A stretch of DNA of 64,000 nt from UBA4729 sp038236865 (GTDB lineage: Bacteria > Patescibacteriota > Saccharimonadia > Saccharimonadales > UBA4665): positions 1 through 64,000 of the forward strand of contig JBBRZI010000004.1 in NCBI GenBank assembly GCA_038236865.1, given 5' to 3'. Shown in pieces: positions 26,223 to 35,072 of this stretch. A program made the position numbers and the translations under genes. Positions within the stretch are counted from its first letter, which is position 1, and every line of letters begins with the position of its first letter. Under the pieces are notes generated by a model. That model ran no database searches and was not told the origin of the DNA. It was given only the letters and a program-made list of their open reading frames with translations.

Positions 26223-27284
26223 TTAGTTCTGAATCGGATGCGGGTGACCCTCGAGGTACTCGCGAATTTTGAGAGCGGCAGTGGCGCCTTCGCCAGTGGC
26301 GGAAGCAATTTGCATGGTAGCGCCTGAGCGGATATCGCCGGCGGCAAACACACCGTTCATGTTCGTTTGCAAATTAGCGTCAGTCAGGACGAAGCCGATG
26401 GCGTCCATCAAGATGGGAGTGGTGCGCAGGAATTGCGAGTTCGGTTCGAGGCCGACAAACACAAAGACACCATCAGTTTCAAACGCAACTTTTTGGCCGT
26501 CTTTGGTACCGAGCACTTTAGTAACCGAACGGTCAACGCCCACAATCTCATCAGTTGTGGTGTGTAAATGGACGGTAATCTTGCCAGCTTCGACCAGCTT
26601 TTGCATATCATGCTGCAAAACGTCGCTGGCTTTGATGGTGGAGCGGACTAACAGATCGATATGGCTGGCAAAACGCGTCAGGAAGATAGCCTCTTGGATG
26701 GCCGAGTTGCCGCCGCCGACCACGCACAAGCGCTTTTCCCGGTAAAAGGCGCCGTCGCAGGTGGCACAATAGTGAACACCGCGGGCGTAGTATTCAACTT
26801 CGCCGGGGACACCGATTTTTTTATAATCACTGCCAGTGGCTATCAACACCACGCGGGCGAGCATATCGCCGCTGGTTGTCTCCAGACGCTTATATTTACC
26901 TTCGTCGTGGATGCCGGTAACTTCGCCGAGCTCAATAACCGCACCAAAGCGTTCAGCTTGGCGGCGCAAATCATCGGCTAACTTTAAGCCCTCAACGCCA
27001 TCGGGAAACCCGGGGTAGTTATCAATTTTATCGGTGACAGCCGCGAGGCCGCCGACGACGCCACGCTCAAACAGCAGTGTCTGAATGTCTTCGCGCGTGG
27101 TGTAGATAGCGGCTGTCAGAGCGGCCGGGCCGGCGCCAATAATAACTACCTCGTGGGTCGGCACGGCCGCTGTCGGTTCTAGCGAGGGGCTAACTTTGAG
27201 AAGATTGAGCAAGGTCTCATTACTTGTACTCTGGGCGGTGGGGCTAGCAGCGCTTACTGCCGCGGTGGTCTTGTCTTCTGTCAT
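26223..27284 (-). CDS. trxB: Thioredoxin reductase
   Basis: FAD/NADPH disulfide reductase, 353 residues. FAD motif IGAGPAALTAA near 49-59, redox pair C173/C176 in HYCATCDGAF, NADPH motif VVGGGNSA, and C-terminal GDIRSG for FAD. The first 44 residues are a Thr/Ser/Ala-rich extension not usual in TrxB; the second ATG choices do not remove it cleanly. TAGAAT lies eight bases before the ATG, so the leader is nearly absent. No thioredoxin gene is seen nearby, but a glutaredoxin is 160 bases upstream. Confidence 0.95.
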   Translation of the reverse strand: MTEDKTTAAVSAASPTAQSTSNETLLNLLKVSPSLEPTAAVPTHEVVIIGAGPAALTAAIYTTREDIQTLLFERGVVGGLAAVTDKIDNYPGFPDGVEGLKLADDLRRQAERFGAVIELGEVTGIHDEGKYKRLETTSGDMLARVVLIATGSDYKKIGVPGEVEYYARGVHYCATCDGAFYREKRLCVVGGGNSAIQEAIFLTRFASHIDLLVRSTIKASDVLQHDMQKLVEAGKITVHLHTTTDEIVGVDRSVTKVLGTKDGQKVAFETDGVFVFVGLEPNSQFLRTTPILMDAIGFVLTDANLQTNMNGVFAAGDIRSGATMQIASATGEGATAALKIREYLEGHPHPIQN

Positions 27285-27361
27285 ATCATCCTATTCTACG
27301 GCATGGCCGCGGCTGTACATAAATTATATTGGTAAAAAGTAGAGAATTCACCCAATTGAAA

Positions 27362-27406
27362 GTAGCGTCGGCTAAAGGCCGCTTTTAAATTGTCTGAACG
27401 CTACCG
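27362..27406. repeat. Inverted repeat between trxB and glutaredoxin genes
   Basis: GTAGCGT and ACGCTAC face each other across about 30 bases containing CGGCTAAAGGCCG. It lies downstream of the glutaredoxin gene and upstream of trxB on the minus strand. It may be an mRNA end structure; no T-run on the minus strand. Confidence 0.3.
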
Positions 27407-27443
27407 TCTCAGGCGTAGTGTGCCGTACGGGCGGACGTTACGT

Positions 27444-27701
27444 TCAAGCTGCGTAGGCGACGGCCGGGGCAAGCCTGGCTAAATTATACCCAACGATAAC
27501 GTCTTGACTGTCATCCTCTTGAGTCACGACCGTGACGGGAACCGTCATGGCGCCGCTCAGGCTAATGGCTTCGGCTTGGCGCTCGGGGTACGTATCGAGG
27601 TTGACCTCTTCGTAAACAACGCCTTTGGCGCCCAGGTATTTCTTAACCATCTGGCAGTAGCCGCAGGTATTAGTGGTGAAGATAGTGACATTTTTTGGCA
27701 T
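27444..27701 (-). CDS. Glutaredoxin-like protein
   Basis: 85-residue thioredoxin-fold protein with redox pair C13/C16 in NTCGYCQMVKKYL, the TVPVTVV cis-Pro loop, and DVIVGYN. This is the Glx/NrdH-like type. AAAGGG precedes the ATG. With TrxB adjacent it may be reduced directly by TrxB, as NrdH-type proteins are; this is inference. Confidence 0.9.
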   Translation of the reverse strand: MPKNVTIFTTNTCGYCQMVKKYLGAKGVVYEEVNLDTYPERQAEAISLSGAMTVPVTVVTQEDDSQDVIVGYNLARLAPAVAYAA

Positions 27702-27791
27702 GATGACCCTTTTGTTAGTTTTATGTTACGTGCTCGCTTTGAGCTGTTTTATTCCCAAATACTCTCACGAATTTGTGTACATGAATTATTA

Positions 27792-27827
27792 TATATAGCG
27801 CTTATGAATTTAGCAATACGCTATATA
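27792..27827. repeat. AT-rich inverted repeat downstream of the FKBP gene
   Basis: TATATAGCG (27792-27800) and CGCTATATA (27819-27827) are perfect 9-bp arms around an 18-base loop, followed on the plus strand by TTGTGTTTTTT. It lies between the FKBP stop and the glutaredoxin start, both minus strand. Either a transcript end or a protein-binding site. Confidence 0.4.
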
Positions 27828-27849
27828 TTGTGTTTTTTAGTACAATCCT

Positions 27850-28398
27850 CTACTGGCCAATCTTATACAATGTAACGTCAAAAACCAGGTCAGCGTTCGC
27901 CGGGATACCCGAACCACTCGGTGGGTTGGCGCCATAAGCTAGGGCGGCCGGAATGAGCAAACGGCGCGTACCGTCAACTTTCATGCCGGGGATGCCTTGG
28001 GTCCAGCCAGCGATGACTTGGCTGAGCGGGAACGTGGCCGTTTGGCCGCTATCTTTTGAGCTCTGGAAGATGACGCCGGTACCGGCAACTGCCCCGGTGT
28101 AGTCAACGGTGACGGTGTCGCCGGCTTTCACTTCTTGACCGGTGCCGGGAGTGGTATCGATTTTCTGAAGCTCGCTAATTTGACTGACTGGCGTGAAATT
28201 CGTAAGTATAGTGCCTTGTAACATATTCTTATTGTCCTTTGCTTTAGTTTGAAGTGATTTCGTTGCGTCCGCGACTTTCTTCTGAGCATTATTCTGTTGC
28301 ACCATGGACATGATGACCGCCACAGTTAGTGCCGACGATGTCCCTAAAAATAATATTGCTCCGAAAAGCGCAAAAATACGCTCACGTTTGCGTGCCAT
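27850..28398 (-). CDS. Membrane-anchored FKBP-type peptidyl-prolyl isomerase
   Basis: 182 residues: N-terminal membrane helix (about 9-34), coiled linker (about 36-65), then an FKBP domain (about 80-182) with DTVTVDYTGAVAGTGVIF, FPLSQVIAGWTQGIPGMKVDGTRRLLIP and ALAYGANPPSG, the core active-site blocks. Orientation should place it outside the cytoplasm, where it would help fold secreted proteins. GGAGGAG precedes the ATG; -10 TATACT at 28432-28437 gives a leader of about 30 bases. Confidence 0.93.
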   Translation of the reverse strand: MARKRERIFALFGAILFLGTSSALTVAVIMSMVQQNNAQKKVADATKSLQTKAKDNKNMLQGTILTNFTPVSQISELQKIDTTPGTGQEVKAGDTVTVDYTGAVAGTGVIFQSSKDSGQTATFPLSQVIAGWTQGIPGMKVDGTRRLLIPAALAYGANPPSGSGIPANADLVFDVTLYKIGQ

Positions 28399-28443
28399 AA
28401 TAGTGTGTCTCCTCCACTTATTTCAACCTGTAGTATAGCCTAC

Positions 28444-28893
28444 TTAAGAGTTAATCGTAAGGGTAATTGGTGCCGTTGGGAAGTTGTTGGCGAGATTCTC
28501 CAGCAACAATTGCTTAAGCTCAATTGGCAGTACATTAGTAGCCGGCAGTTCGGCGAGTGGTAGCCACATCGGTACGAATAGGTTTTGACCGCCGGCGTGT
28601 ATTTTTGCCTCGGCCGAATCCGGTGCCAGCATTGGCTCACCGCTCACATACTCACAGGTATAAATGTATTGGATACCGTACATCGAACCGGCGTCCTCGA
28701 TAACGACCAGGCGGGGATTTTGAATAACGATACCAGTTTCTTCGGCGACTTCTCGGTAGAGCGCTTGCTCGGCCGACTCACCCATGTCGATACCACCACC
28801 CACCAGCGAGTAGTACTCATGGCCGAATTTATTGCGTTTCATAATCAAAAGGTGATCATCTTTTAGCACGATGGCGCGAACGGCTTGTCTCAT
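28444..28893 (-). CDS. Nudix hydrolase
   Basis: 149 residues from the ATG at 28893 (MRQAVRAIVLKDDHL); a GTG at 28917 would add eight residues and neither start has a clear ribosome site. Nudix box VGGGIDMGESAEQALYREVAEETGI fits the family pattern. The strand DHLLIMKRNKFGHEYYSL before the box resembles MutT/ADP-ribose types, but the substrate is unknown. It follows the ABC exporter gene by about 45 bases. Confidence 0.85.
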   Translation of the reverse strand: MRQAVRAIVLKDDHLLIMKRNKFGHEYYSLVGGGIDMGESAEQALYREVAEETGIVIQNPRLVVIEDAGSMYGIQYIYTCEYVSGEPMLAPDSAEAKIHAGGQNLFVPMWLPLAELPATNVLPIELKQLLLENLANNFPTAPITLTINS

Positions 28894-28938
28894 GGCTCTA
28901 TAGTAACGAGTAAACACGAATTAGGGAAGCTGGAATAG

Positions 28939-30708
28939 CTAAGCAGCCATCTCGTAGTCTTTGAGTTTCTTTTTGGCGGCTTCGCTATTGCCCTGTTGCA
29001 ACTCGAGCAGTTGGGCGTAAATACCGTGACTAGCTGCCAGCTCGCGCGGTGAGCCGATTTCATCGACCCGGCCCTGCTTAATTGTCACGATCTGGTCAAC
29101 CGCTTGGATGGTGCTCAGGCGGTGGGCAATGATGAGTGTCGTACGGCCTTTCATGAGGCGTTCGAGGGCTTCATGGACCGAGCGCTCACTTTTGCTGTCG
29201 AGACTGCTGGTGGCTTCGTCGAGAATGAGGATCGGCGCATCCTTCAATAAGGCCCGGGCGATGGCCAGGCGTTGTTTTTGACCACCGCTCAGCTTCAGCC
29301 CACGCTCGCCAATCTGACTGTCATAACCCTTATCGAAGCTGCTGATAAATTCATGGGCATTGGCAGCCTTAGCGGCCGCCTCGACCTGCTGGTGCGTCGC
29401 CGTTGGGTTGGCGTAAGCGATATTTTCACGGACCGTGCCGCTAAAGAGCGCCGGCTCCTGGAACACAACGGCCACATTCGAGCGCAAACTCGACTGGCTG
29501 ACTGTACTGATGTCTTGGCCGTCGATACGGATCGTGCCACTGTCGATATCATACAGCCGGAGCAGCACACTAGTAATCGTCGTCTTGCCTTCGCCGCTTT
29601 CACCGACCAGCGCGGTCTTGCTGTCGGCCGGCAAATCAAAGCTCACGCCTTTGAGCACTTTGTGCTTGTCATAGCCAAACACCACGTCGCTAAATGACAC
29701 GGCCGCGTCACTCACCGTAAGTGTCCGAGCCTCGGCCTGGTCGGTCACGGCGGGCGGCGTCTCCATGATGGCAAAATAGTCACGGCTATCGGTGACGGCC
29801 CGTTGAAAGTTATCTACCATAAAGCTGATCGTAAAAATCGGAATCCGTATTTGAGTGCTAAACAGGATCAGCGCCACCACCGTGCCGGGCGACAACTGGC
29901 CGTGAGCCCCCTGTATAAAAATAAATAAATACACGCCCAAGAAAATAATATTGAGTACCGAACGCCGATAGACATCATTGCTATGCCAGTGCTTGGACTG
30001 CGGCCGGTTGATTGCAATGACGTTCTGGTAGCGTCCAGCGAACAAACTAAGTTCCCGCTTCTCCTGCAAATAGGTTTTGACGACTTTGACTTGGTTAATG
30101 ACCTCGGCAAACCGCCCGTTCGCCACATCGAAGTTGTGGTTTTTGCGGGTCTGGTACTTCTGCCACTTTGGGCTGCTCCGAATCGTCAGTAAAATGTAGA
30201 TTGGATAGAGTGAGGCCAGCAGCACGCCGACCTGCCAGCTGTAGTGAAACGCTACCGCCAGCGTAAAAATCGTCGTGAAGATTAATTGCAAGAAGTTGTT
30301 GGTAATGAACTGGAAAAAGTTGGTGATTTGGGTAATCGACCGGTTGAGCCGGTTGATTATTTTACCGGTCAGCTCAGTGTCGTAGAACTGCTGCGGCAGG
30401 CTCAACAAGTGCTGGTAGTAGCGGTGGCTCAGGTGATATTGCAAGCGGCCCTGCAGCTGGTCGCCGAAGTAGCCGCCGACATTACTAAACAGCGTCGAGA
30501 ACATGTCGAGCAGAAATATAAACATCGCCAAGCTCACGAGGTAGTGGACGTTGGCGTTGGTGCCATGGCGGAGCTCATTGATCGCCCAGCCGGCCAACAG
30601 CGGTTGCATGACGCCCATTAAAGCCAGCAAGACGGTCAGCAGACTGATGCCGACGTAATACGGCCACAAGTCGCGGGTAAAGCGGATAATCCGCCAGATG
30701 TCTTTCAC
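28939..30708 (-). CDS. ABC exporter (fused membrane and ATPase domains)
   Basis: 589 residues in the MsbA/BmrA layout: six membrane helices in the first about 310 residues, then the ATPase with Walker A GESGEGKTT (Gly-Glu-Gly in place of the usual Gly-Ser-Gly), signature LSGGQKQR, Walker B ILILDEATS and switch His in IIAHRLST. Works as a dimer to expel lipids, peptides or drugs. The start is GTG at 30708. Located downstream of the TIM44-like gene by about 30 bases. Confidence 0.95.
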   Translation of the reverse strand: MKDIWRIIRFTRDLWPYYVGISLLTVLLALMGVMQPLLAGWAINELRHGTNANVHYLVSLAMFIFLLDMFSTLFSNVGGYFGDQLQGRLQYHLSHRYYQHLLSLPQQFYDTELTGKIINRLNRSITQITNFFQFITNNFLQLIFTTIFTLAVAFHYSWQVGVLLASLYPIYILLTIRSSPKWQKYQTRKNHNFDVANGRFAEVINQVKVVKTYLQEKRELSLFAGRYQNVIAINRPQSKHWHSNDVYRRSVLNIIFLGVYLFIFIQGAHGQLSPGTVVALILFSTQIRIPIFTISFMVDNFQRAVTDSRDYFAIMETPPAVTDQAEARTLTVSDAAVSFSDVVFGYDKHKVLKGVSFDLPADSKTALVGESGEGKTTITSVLLRLYDIDSGTIRIDGQDISTVSQSSLRSNVAVVFQEPALFSGTVRENIAYANPTATHQQVEAAAKAANAHEFISSFDKGYDSQIGERGLKLSGGQKQRLAIARALLKDAPILILDEATSSLDSKSERSVHEALERLMKGRTTLIIAHRLSTIQAVDQIVTIKQGRVDEIGSPRELAASHGIYAQLLELQQGNSEAAKKKLKDYEMAA

Positions 30709-30738
30709 GTTTCTAGCTTAGCATAGGATTTTACTGAT

Positions 30739-32106
30739 CTATAGCTTCATTTCCTCAAAGGCATCTTTGAGTAAATTGAACATGGTTTGATATTTGGCTT
30801 TGGGGTCGTCACTATACAGGAAGACAATGTTATCGACGACTTCAATGCTGACCTTGAACTTCAGTGCAAACAGCTTTTCCATGTAGACAGGGTGGAGCAG
30901 CTCAAACACTGTGACCTGCTCGACATTAGTCGCATAGACGGTGTAGCGGCGGTTAAAGTCGGGCCACTCCAGGCTCAGCTTGTTATAGCCACGCGGCGTC
31001 CGCTTAAACAAGCCCCCAAAGCCTTTCGCTTTGGCTTGGACACTTAAAGAATCGTAGCGTTTGGGTAGCGCTGCCTGGGCAACGGTGTAGGTCTTGCTAT
31101 CGCTAGTCTGGCCTACGCTGTAGCGGTAGATCTCAACCAAGATGTTGCGATACAAGCCGATCGCGTGGTTGTTGATATCTGAAACACCAAATTTACCCTT
31201 AGCAAACAGTAGGCCGCGCCGCGGTAACAGCAGCCAACCCCAATCGGGACTGTAATACAGCCCATTGGCGCTGGCGAACTGCTTGATTGTATTACCGTGC
31301 GCTAAAACGGCCGGGCTGGCCATGGTGTCCTGTTCAATGCCTTCCAAGCACCAATTATCCTTGATTCTGACGAACCGCCAATACTCCGTGAACGTGTTCT
31401 TGTCCTCAAACAGCAGACTTTCCTGTCCATTGATAGTCTCGAGCAACTGATCGTCAGCCTGGGCCCGGATATAATAGCGAATACGATCTTGGTCGTCCTC
31501 GGGAGCATCAACTACCTCGACCGGAAACAGCTCCAGTATAGTGGGGCCCTTGACGAGATTACGGCGTTGGCGGACACCAATCGCTGCCATCACCAGGCGC
31601 ATATGTTCAGCGTAAGCCGGGGCTACATACGTTTTCATATGCTCGACGTTAAAGACCGACCAATCGCTTTGAAAATCCATAAACACGGATCGGACCCGGG
31701 CCTCAAGTGCCACCGGATCCCAGGCACCGTCTAACTTGGCGGCCACCACCAAATCCTGGGCGGCTTTTTTGCGAAAGCCTTTCACGACGTAGCCAACCGC
31801 GCCGAAGTAGCCAATCGGTCCACCTACCAAAGCAGCCAGGCCGGACAGGATAAGCCAGCTCCCAATCACGAACAATAGACCAGCGTAGGCCAACGTCACG
31901 ACGACCATCACGCTGAGCCCAATCGGGTTATGGGCCTTGCGCCGCAGCAGTGCTCCCGCAAAGTGGGCGGGAGCGTAACCTACCAGCAGCAGACCAACGC
32001 CACCACCACCGGAACCACCGCCACCACTTCCGCCGCCGCCACCGCCACCGCCAGAACCACCACCACCACCGCGGGCAAAGAAGTCAAGCAGCGGTTGCAG
32101 CTCCAC
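30739..32106 (-). CDS. TIM44-like domain membrane protein with polyglycine segment
   Basis: 455 residues; GTG start at 32106 overlaps the pheT stop by one base. Residues about 13-36 are almost pure Gly with a few Ser, a pattern common in TIM44-like bacterial proteins. Two membrane helices follow (about 64-85 and 88-110), then a TIM44-like domain (about 115-260; VFMDFQSDWSVFNVEHMKTYVAP). The last 190 residues are an extra domain I do not recognise. The mitochondrial TIM44 domain binds membranes and import motors; bacterial roles are unsettled. Confidence 0.8.
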   Translation of the reverse strand: MELQPLLDFFARGGGGGSGGGGGGGGSGGGGSGGGGVGLLLVGYAPAHFAGALLRRKAHNPIGLSVMVVVTLAYAGLLFVIGSWLILSGLAALVGGPIGYFGAVGYVVKGFRKKAAQDLVVAAKLDGAWDPVALEARVRSVFMDFQSDWSVFNVEHMKTYVAPAYAEHMRLVMAAIGVRQRRNLVKGPTILELFPVEVVDAPEDDQDRIRYYIRAQADDQLLETINGQESLLFEDKNTFTEYWRFVRIKDNWCLEGIEQDTMASPAVLAHGNTIKQFASANGLYYSPDWGWLLLPRRGLLFAKGKFGVSDINNHAIGLYRNILVEIYRYSVGQTSDSKTYTVAQAALPKRYDSLSVQAKAKGFGGLFKRTPRGYNKLSLEWPDFNRRYTVYATNVEQVTVFELLHPVYMEKLFALKFKVSIEVVDNIVFLYSDDPKAKYQTMFNLLKDAFEEMKL

Positions 32107-34643
32107 TAGACGCGCTCGGAACCAAAACGCTCGTGATTGGCCAGCGCGACATGATCAAGTAGCCGGCTAATTTCGCTATCCGTTAGGGTTTTCTCGTAGG
32201 ATGCGACGCTCAGTCGGAACGTAACCTGTTTGTGCTCGGCATCGTTTGGACTTTGGTAGATATCGATTGGTGTCAGTTGTGGCAAAGAGTTCATCGGTTG
32301 GTGGGCGGTAATTTGCTGCTGCATAAAACTAAGCAGCGCTTGGAAAGGTAGATCGGCTGGCACTCGTAAGCAAATATCCTGCGTGACTTTAGGAAAATGT
32401 GGCAACGGCGTGTACTGCTTGCTCGGCGTGTAATGCTTGAGTAACGCCAGTAGATCCAGCTCAAAACCGGCTGCAAACTCCGGGAGCTTAAGAGCCTGGC
32501 GGACGCTCCGCTTGTATTCACCGACTTCGCCTAGGACCTCACCGCCAAACATAATGGTCGCACTGTGCGCCGGTTCTAAGTAGGCGACGCGGGCGCTGGC
32601 TGGCGCATCGTACGTTTCTAGTTGCAGCGGCTCAGTCGTGGCTGTAGCTAGGCCGAGTTCGGCCAGTAGATTCATGGCGTAAGCCCGCGCCTGGTAGTAT
32701 GGGGCACCACGGTGACCAGCCTGGGCCTTGGCGTCGGCCGCAAAAACTAGGGCTACTCGTTCGAGCTCAATTGGCAAGCCAGTGGCCGCGTCGATGTGCT
32801 GTTGCGTATGGGCTTTACCGATCTCAAACACGCCAAATTGGTCATAACCAGCCTTGATGTTCGGATGAATTTTATCGAGTAAACTCGGCGTCAAACTCAA
32901 GCGATAATATTGCAAATCGGGGCTCAGCGCATTACCTAGTTTGAAGGCTTGGCTTTTATCTTGGCCGACCCTGTCAAGCAGATTGCCGTGCACAAAGCTA
33001 TAGGTCAAGACTTCGTTTGCGCCCGCCTGACTAAGGCTGGCACGGATGGTTTGCTTAAGATCAAGTAGTGCGGCATGCGGACTCGGGCTGAGCGGGCGAA
33101 GCGGCAGACCAAGCGGGAGTTTATCGAAGCCGTACAAGCGAGCAATTTCTTCGACGACGTCTTCACGAAGCTCGATATCGGTCCGCCAAAACGGTGCCTG
33201 GACGGTCAAAGAGCTCTCATCGAAATCAACGTGAAATTCGACGTTTTGGAGCAGCGCTGCCATGGCTTCGGCCGAGAGCGCGAGCCCTAAGCGGTCGTTA
33301 ATAAAGCTGATTGCCAGGTGGATTTCCGGGTAGAGCGAGCCGCGTTCTTGGGCCATAGGCGTCACGTGGTTACTGTCGACCGGGCTACTCGCAACGCGGG
33401 CAGCGGTGAGCTCGAGTACTAATCGGACGCACTCACCCAGAACAGTCAGCGTCTGCAGCGGGCTTTGGCCTTTATTGAAGCGCGTCACGGCGTCACTGAA
33501 AATACCGTGCGCCATACTGGTCCGCCGGATGGAGTACATATCAAAGCTAGCGCTCTCCAGGATAATCGTTTTAGTGTGGACGTCGACTTCGGTCTCGGCA
33601 CCGCCCATCACGCCGCCCAGGCCGATGATTGTCTTGTCGGTCGCGATCACGATGGCTTCCTGGCGCGGATCAATTGTTTTGCCGTTCAGCAGCGTCAAAC
33701 GCTCGCTGGCCCGCGGATTGCGAACCACGATGGTCGGCACAGCGCCGTCACTGAACGCTTTGACTTTGTCGTAATCATAAGCGTGGAGCGGTTGGCCAGT
33801 CAAAAGCATCACATAATTTGTGATGTCGACGATATTGTTGATGGGGCGCAAACCGACGCGCGTCAGAGCCACTTGCAGCCAGATAGGACTAGTGGCGACC
33901 GTGACGTTGTCGAGCACGATAGCCGAAAAACGCGGCACCAGTCCGGGAATCTCATTTTGGACCTCGAGCGGCAAGGTTGGCTCGCTACTAGCGGCAATCG
34001 TCGGGGCAAGGGTGTACCAGTCGGGTGAGCGGAACTCATGGCCGAGGATACCGGCAATCTCCCGCGCCACCCCAAGTTGACCGAACGCATCGGGTCGATG
34101 AGTGAACATTTTATTCTCAATATCAATGATCGTGTCGTTGAGCTCACTGACACGGGCAAAGTCCTCACCGGGCTTGTGGGTGTCATCGAGTTCAAGCAAG
34201 CCGTCGTGGACATCGCCGAGCGCCAGCTCTTTGGGGCTGGCGAGCATGCCATTACTGAGCACGCCGCGTAGCATCCGGGCTTCGAGCACAAACGGCTCTT
34301 TGCCGTAGGTACTCGGCACGGTCGATCCCGGCGGCAGCCAAGCGACGAACATACCAACGTGCACGTTGGGGGCACCACACACAACTTGAATGAGGCCGTT
34401 GGCTTCACGGCTTATATCGGGCGTATTACCACCATCGTCAATCAGACAAACATTGAGGTGATCAGAATCCTCCAGCTTACGACACTGCGCGACTTTGGCG
34501 ATCACAATACCTTGGTAGCGAGCGCCAAGATCAATCACCTCTTCGACGGCGCCGAGTTGGGCACCAATCTTCTCCACCAGCTCATCGACGGGTGGCAATT
34601 CAAAATCCAGGTACTGCTTAATCCAATTCAGGCTAACTTTCAT
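32106..34643 (-). CDS. pheT: Phenylalanyl-tRNA synthetase beta subunit
   Basis: 845 residues, full length. N-terminal MKVSLNWIKQYLDFELP, EMAP/tRNA-binding domain with VQVVCGAPNVHVGM, B3/B4 editing domain, B5 domain, and a C-terminal ferredoxin-like anticodon domain (RVPADLPFQALLSFMQQ). Acts with PheS as an alpha2-beta2 enzyme. Its ATG directly follows the TAG of the 142-residue gene (TAGATG). Confidence 0.97.
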   Translation of the reverse strand: MKVSLNWIKQYLDFELPPVDELVEKIGAQLGAVEEVIDLGARYQGIVIAKVAQCRKLEDSDHLNVCLIDDGGNTPDISREANGLIQVVCGAPNVHVGMFVAWLPPGSTVPSTYGKEPFVLEARMLRGVLSNGMLASPKELALGDVHDGLLELDDTHKPGEDFARVSELNDTIIDIENKMFTHRPDAFGQLGVAREIAGILGHEFRSPDWYTLAPTIAASSEPTLPLEVQNEIPGLVPRFSAIVLDNVTVATSPIWLQVALTRVGLRPINNIVDITNYVMLLTGQPLHAYDYDKVKAFSDGAVPTIVVRNPRASERLTLLNGKTIDPRQEAIVIATDKTIIGLGGVMGGAETEVDVHTKTIILESASFDMYSIRRTSMAHGIFSDAVTRFNKGQSPLQTLTVLGECVRLVLELTAARVASSPVDSNHVTPMAQERGSLYPEIHLAISFINDRLGLALSAEAMAALLQNVEFHVDFDESSLTVQAPFWRTDIELREDVVEEIARLYGFDKLPLGLPLRPLSPSPHAALLDLKQTIRASLSQAGANEVLTYSFVHGNLLDRVGQDKSQAFKLGNALSPDLQYYRLSLTPSLLDKIHPNIKAGYDQFGVFEIGKAHTQQHIDAATGLPIELERVALVFAADAKAQAGHRGAPYYQARAYAMNLLAELGLATATTEPLQLETYDAPASARVAYLEPAHSATIMFGGEVLGEVGEYKRSVRQALKLPEFAAGFELDLLALLKHYTPSKQYTPLPHFPKVTQDICLRVPADLPFQALLSFMQQQITAHQPMNSLPQLTPIDIYQSPNDAEHKQVTFRLSVASYEKTLTDSEISRLLDHVALANHERFGSERV

Positions 34644-35072
34644 CTATTTGATTCCCTTAGAAATTTCATACTTTTCACGTAAATCCGCCAACTGTTGCTG
34701 GTCAAGCTGTTTTGCCCATACGGATACTTTAACCGTGGCGGTATCGATGTCGGCGATTACCTTATCAAGCCGTACGATAAGTGACGGTTCAAACTCAACA
34801 AAATTTTGTTTGCCCGCAAACCGATAGAGTGTCCGCAAAGCCGAGGCGTATTTATGAGCTGAGCTCCAATCATATTTTGCACCGATCGGTTCACTGTTGC
34901 CGTCGGCCAGCGCCACATAATAGAGCAGATCTTGACAGCTCGAGCGAAGCTTTGCAGTGGTGGCCCATTCCTCTTCTTCGGGCAGCTCAGCCAGGATGCC
35001 ATACATGTACTCAGCAATCAAGAAAACCTCTTCGAGCAAGGGTTGCGTTTTGACTAGCTTCAACTGACTCAT
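34644..35072 (-). CDS. Helical protein between pheS and pheT
   Basis: 142 residues, predicted almost all helix with no membrane segment, resembling a four-helix bundle (LLEEVFLIAEYMYGILAEL; LRSSCQDLLYYVALADGN; KYASALRTLYRFAGKQNFVEF; QLADLREKYEISKGIK). It recalls small four-helix-bundle proteins found as rRNA intervening-sequence products, but the match is weak. It overlaps pheS by four bases and abuts pheT, so it is made with the synthetase. A partner role with PheST is inference. Confidence 0.7.
   Translation of the reverse strand: MSQLKLVKTQPLLEEVFLIAEYMYGILAELPEEEEWATTAKLRSSCQDLLYYVALADGNSEPIGAKYDWSSAHKYASALRTLYRFAGKQNFVEFEPSLIVRLDKVIADIDTATVKVSVWAKQLDQQQLADLREKYEISKGIK

Noticed and set aside
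31950..32162. His-rich plus-strand frame
   Set aside because: It is the antisense reading of the polyglycine codons of the TIM44-like gene.
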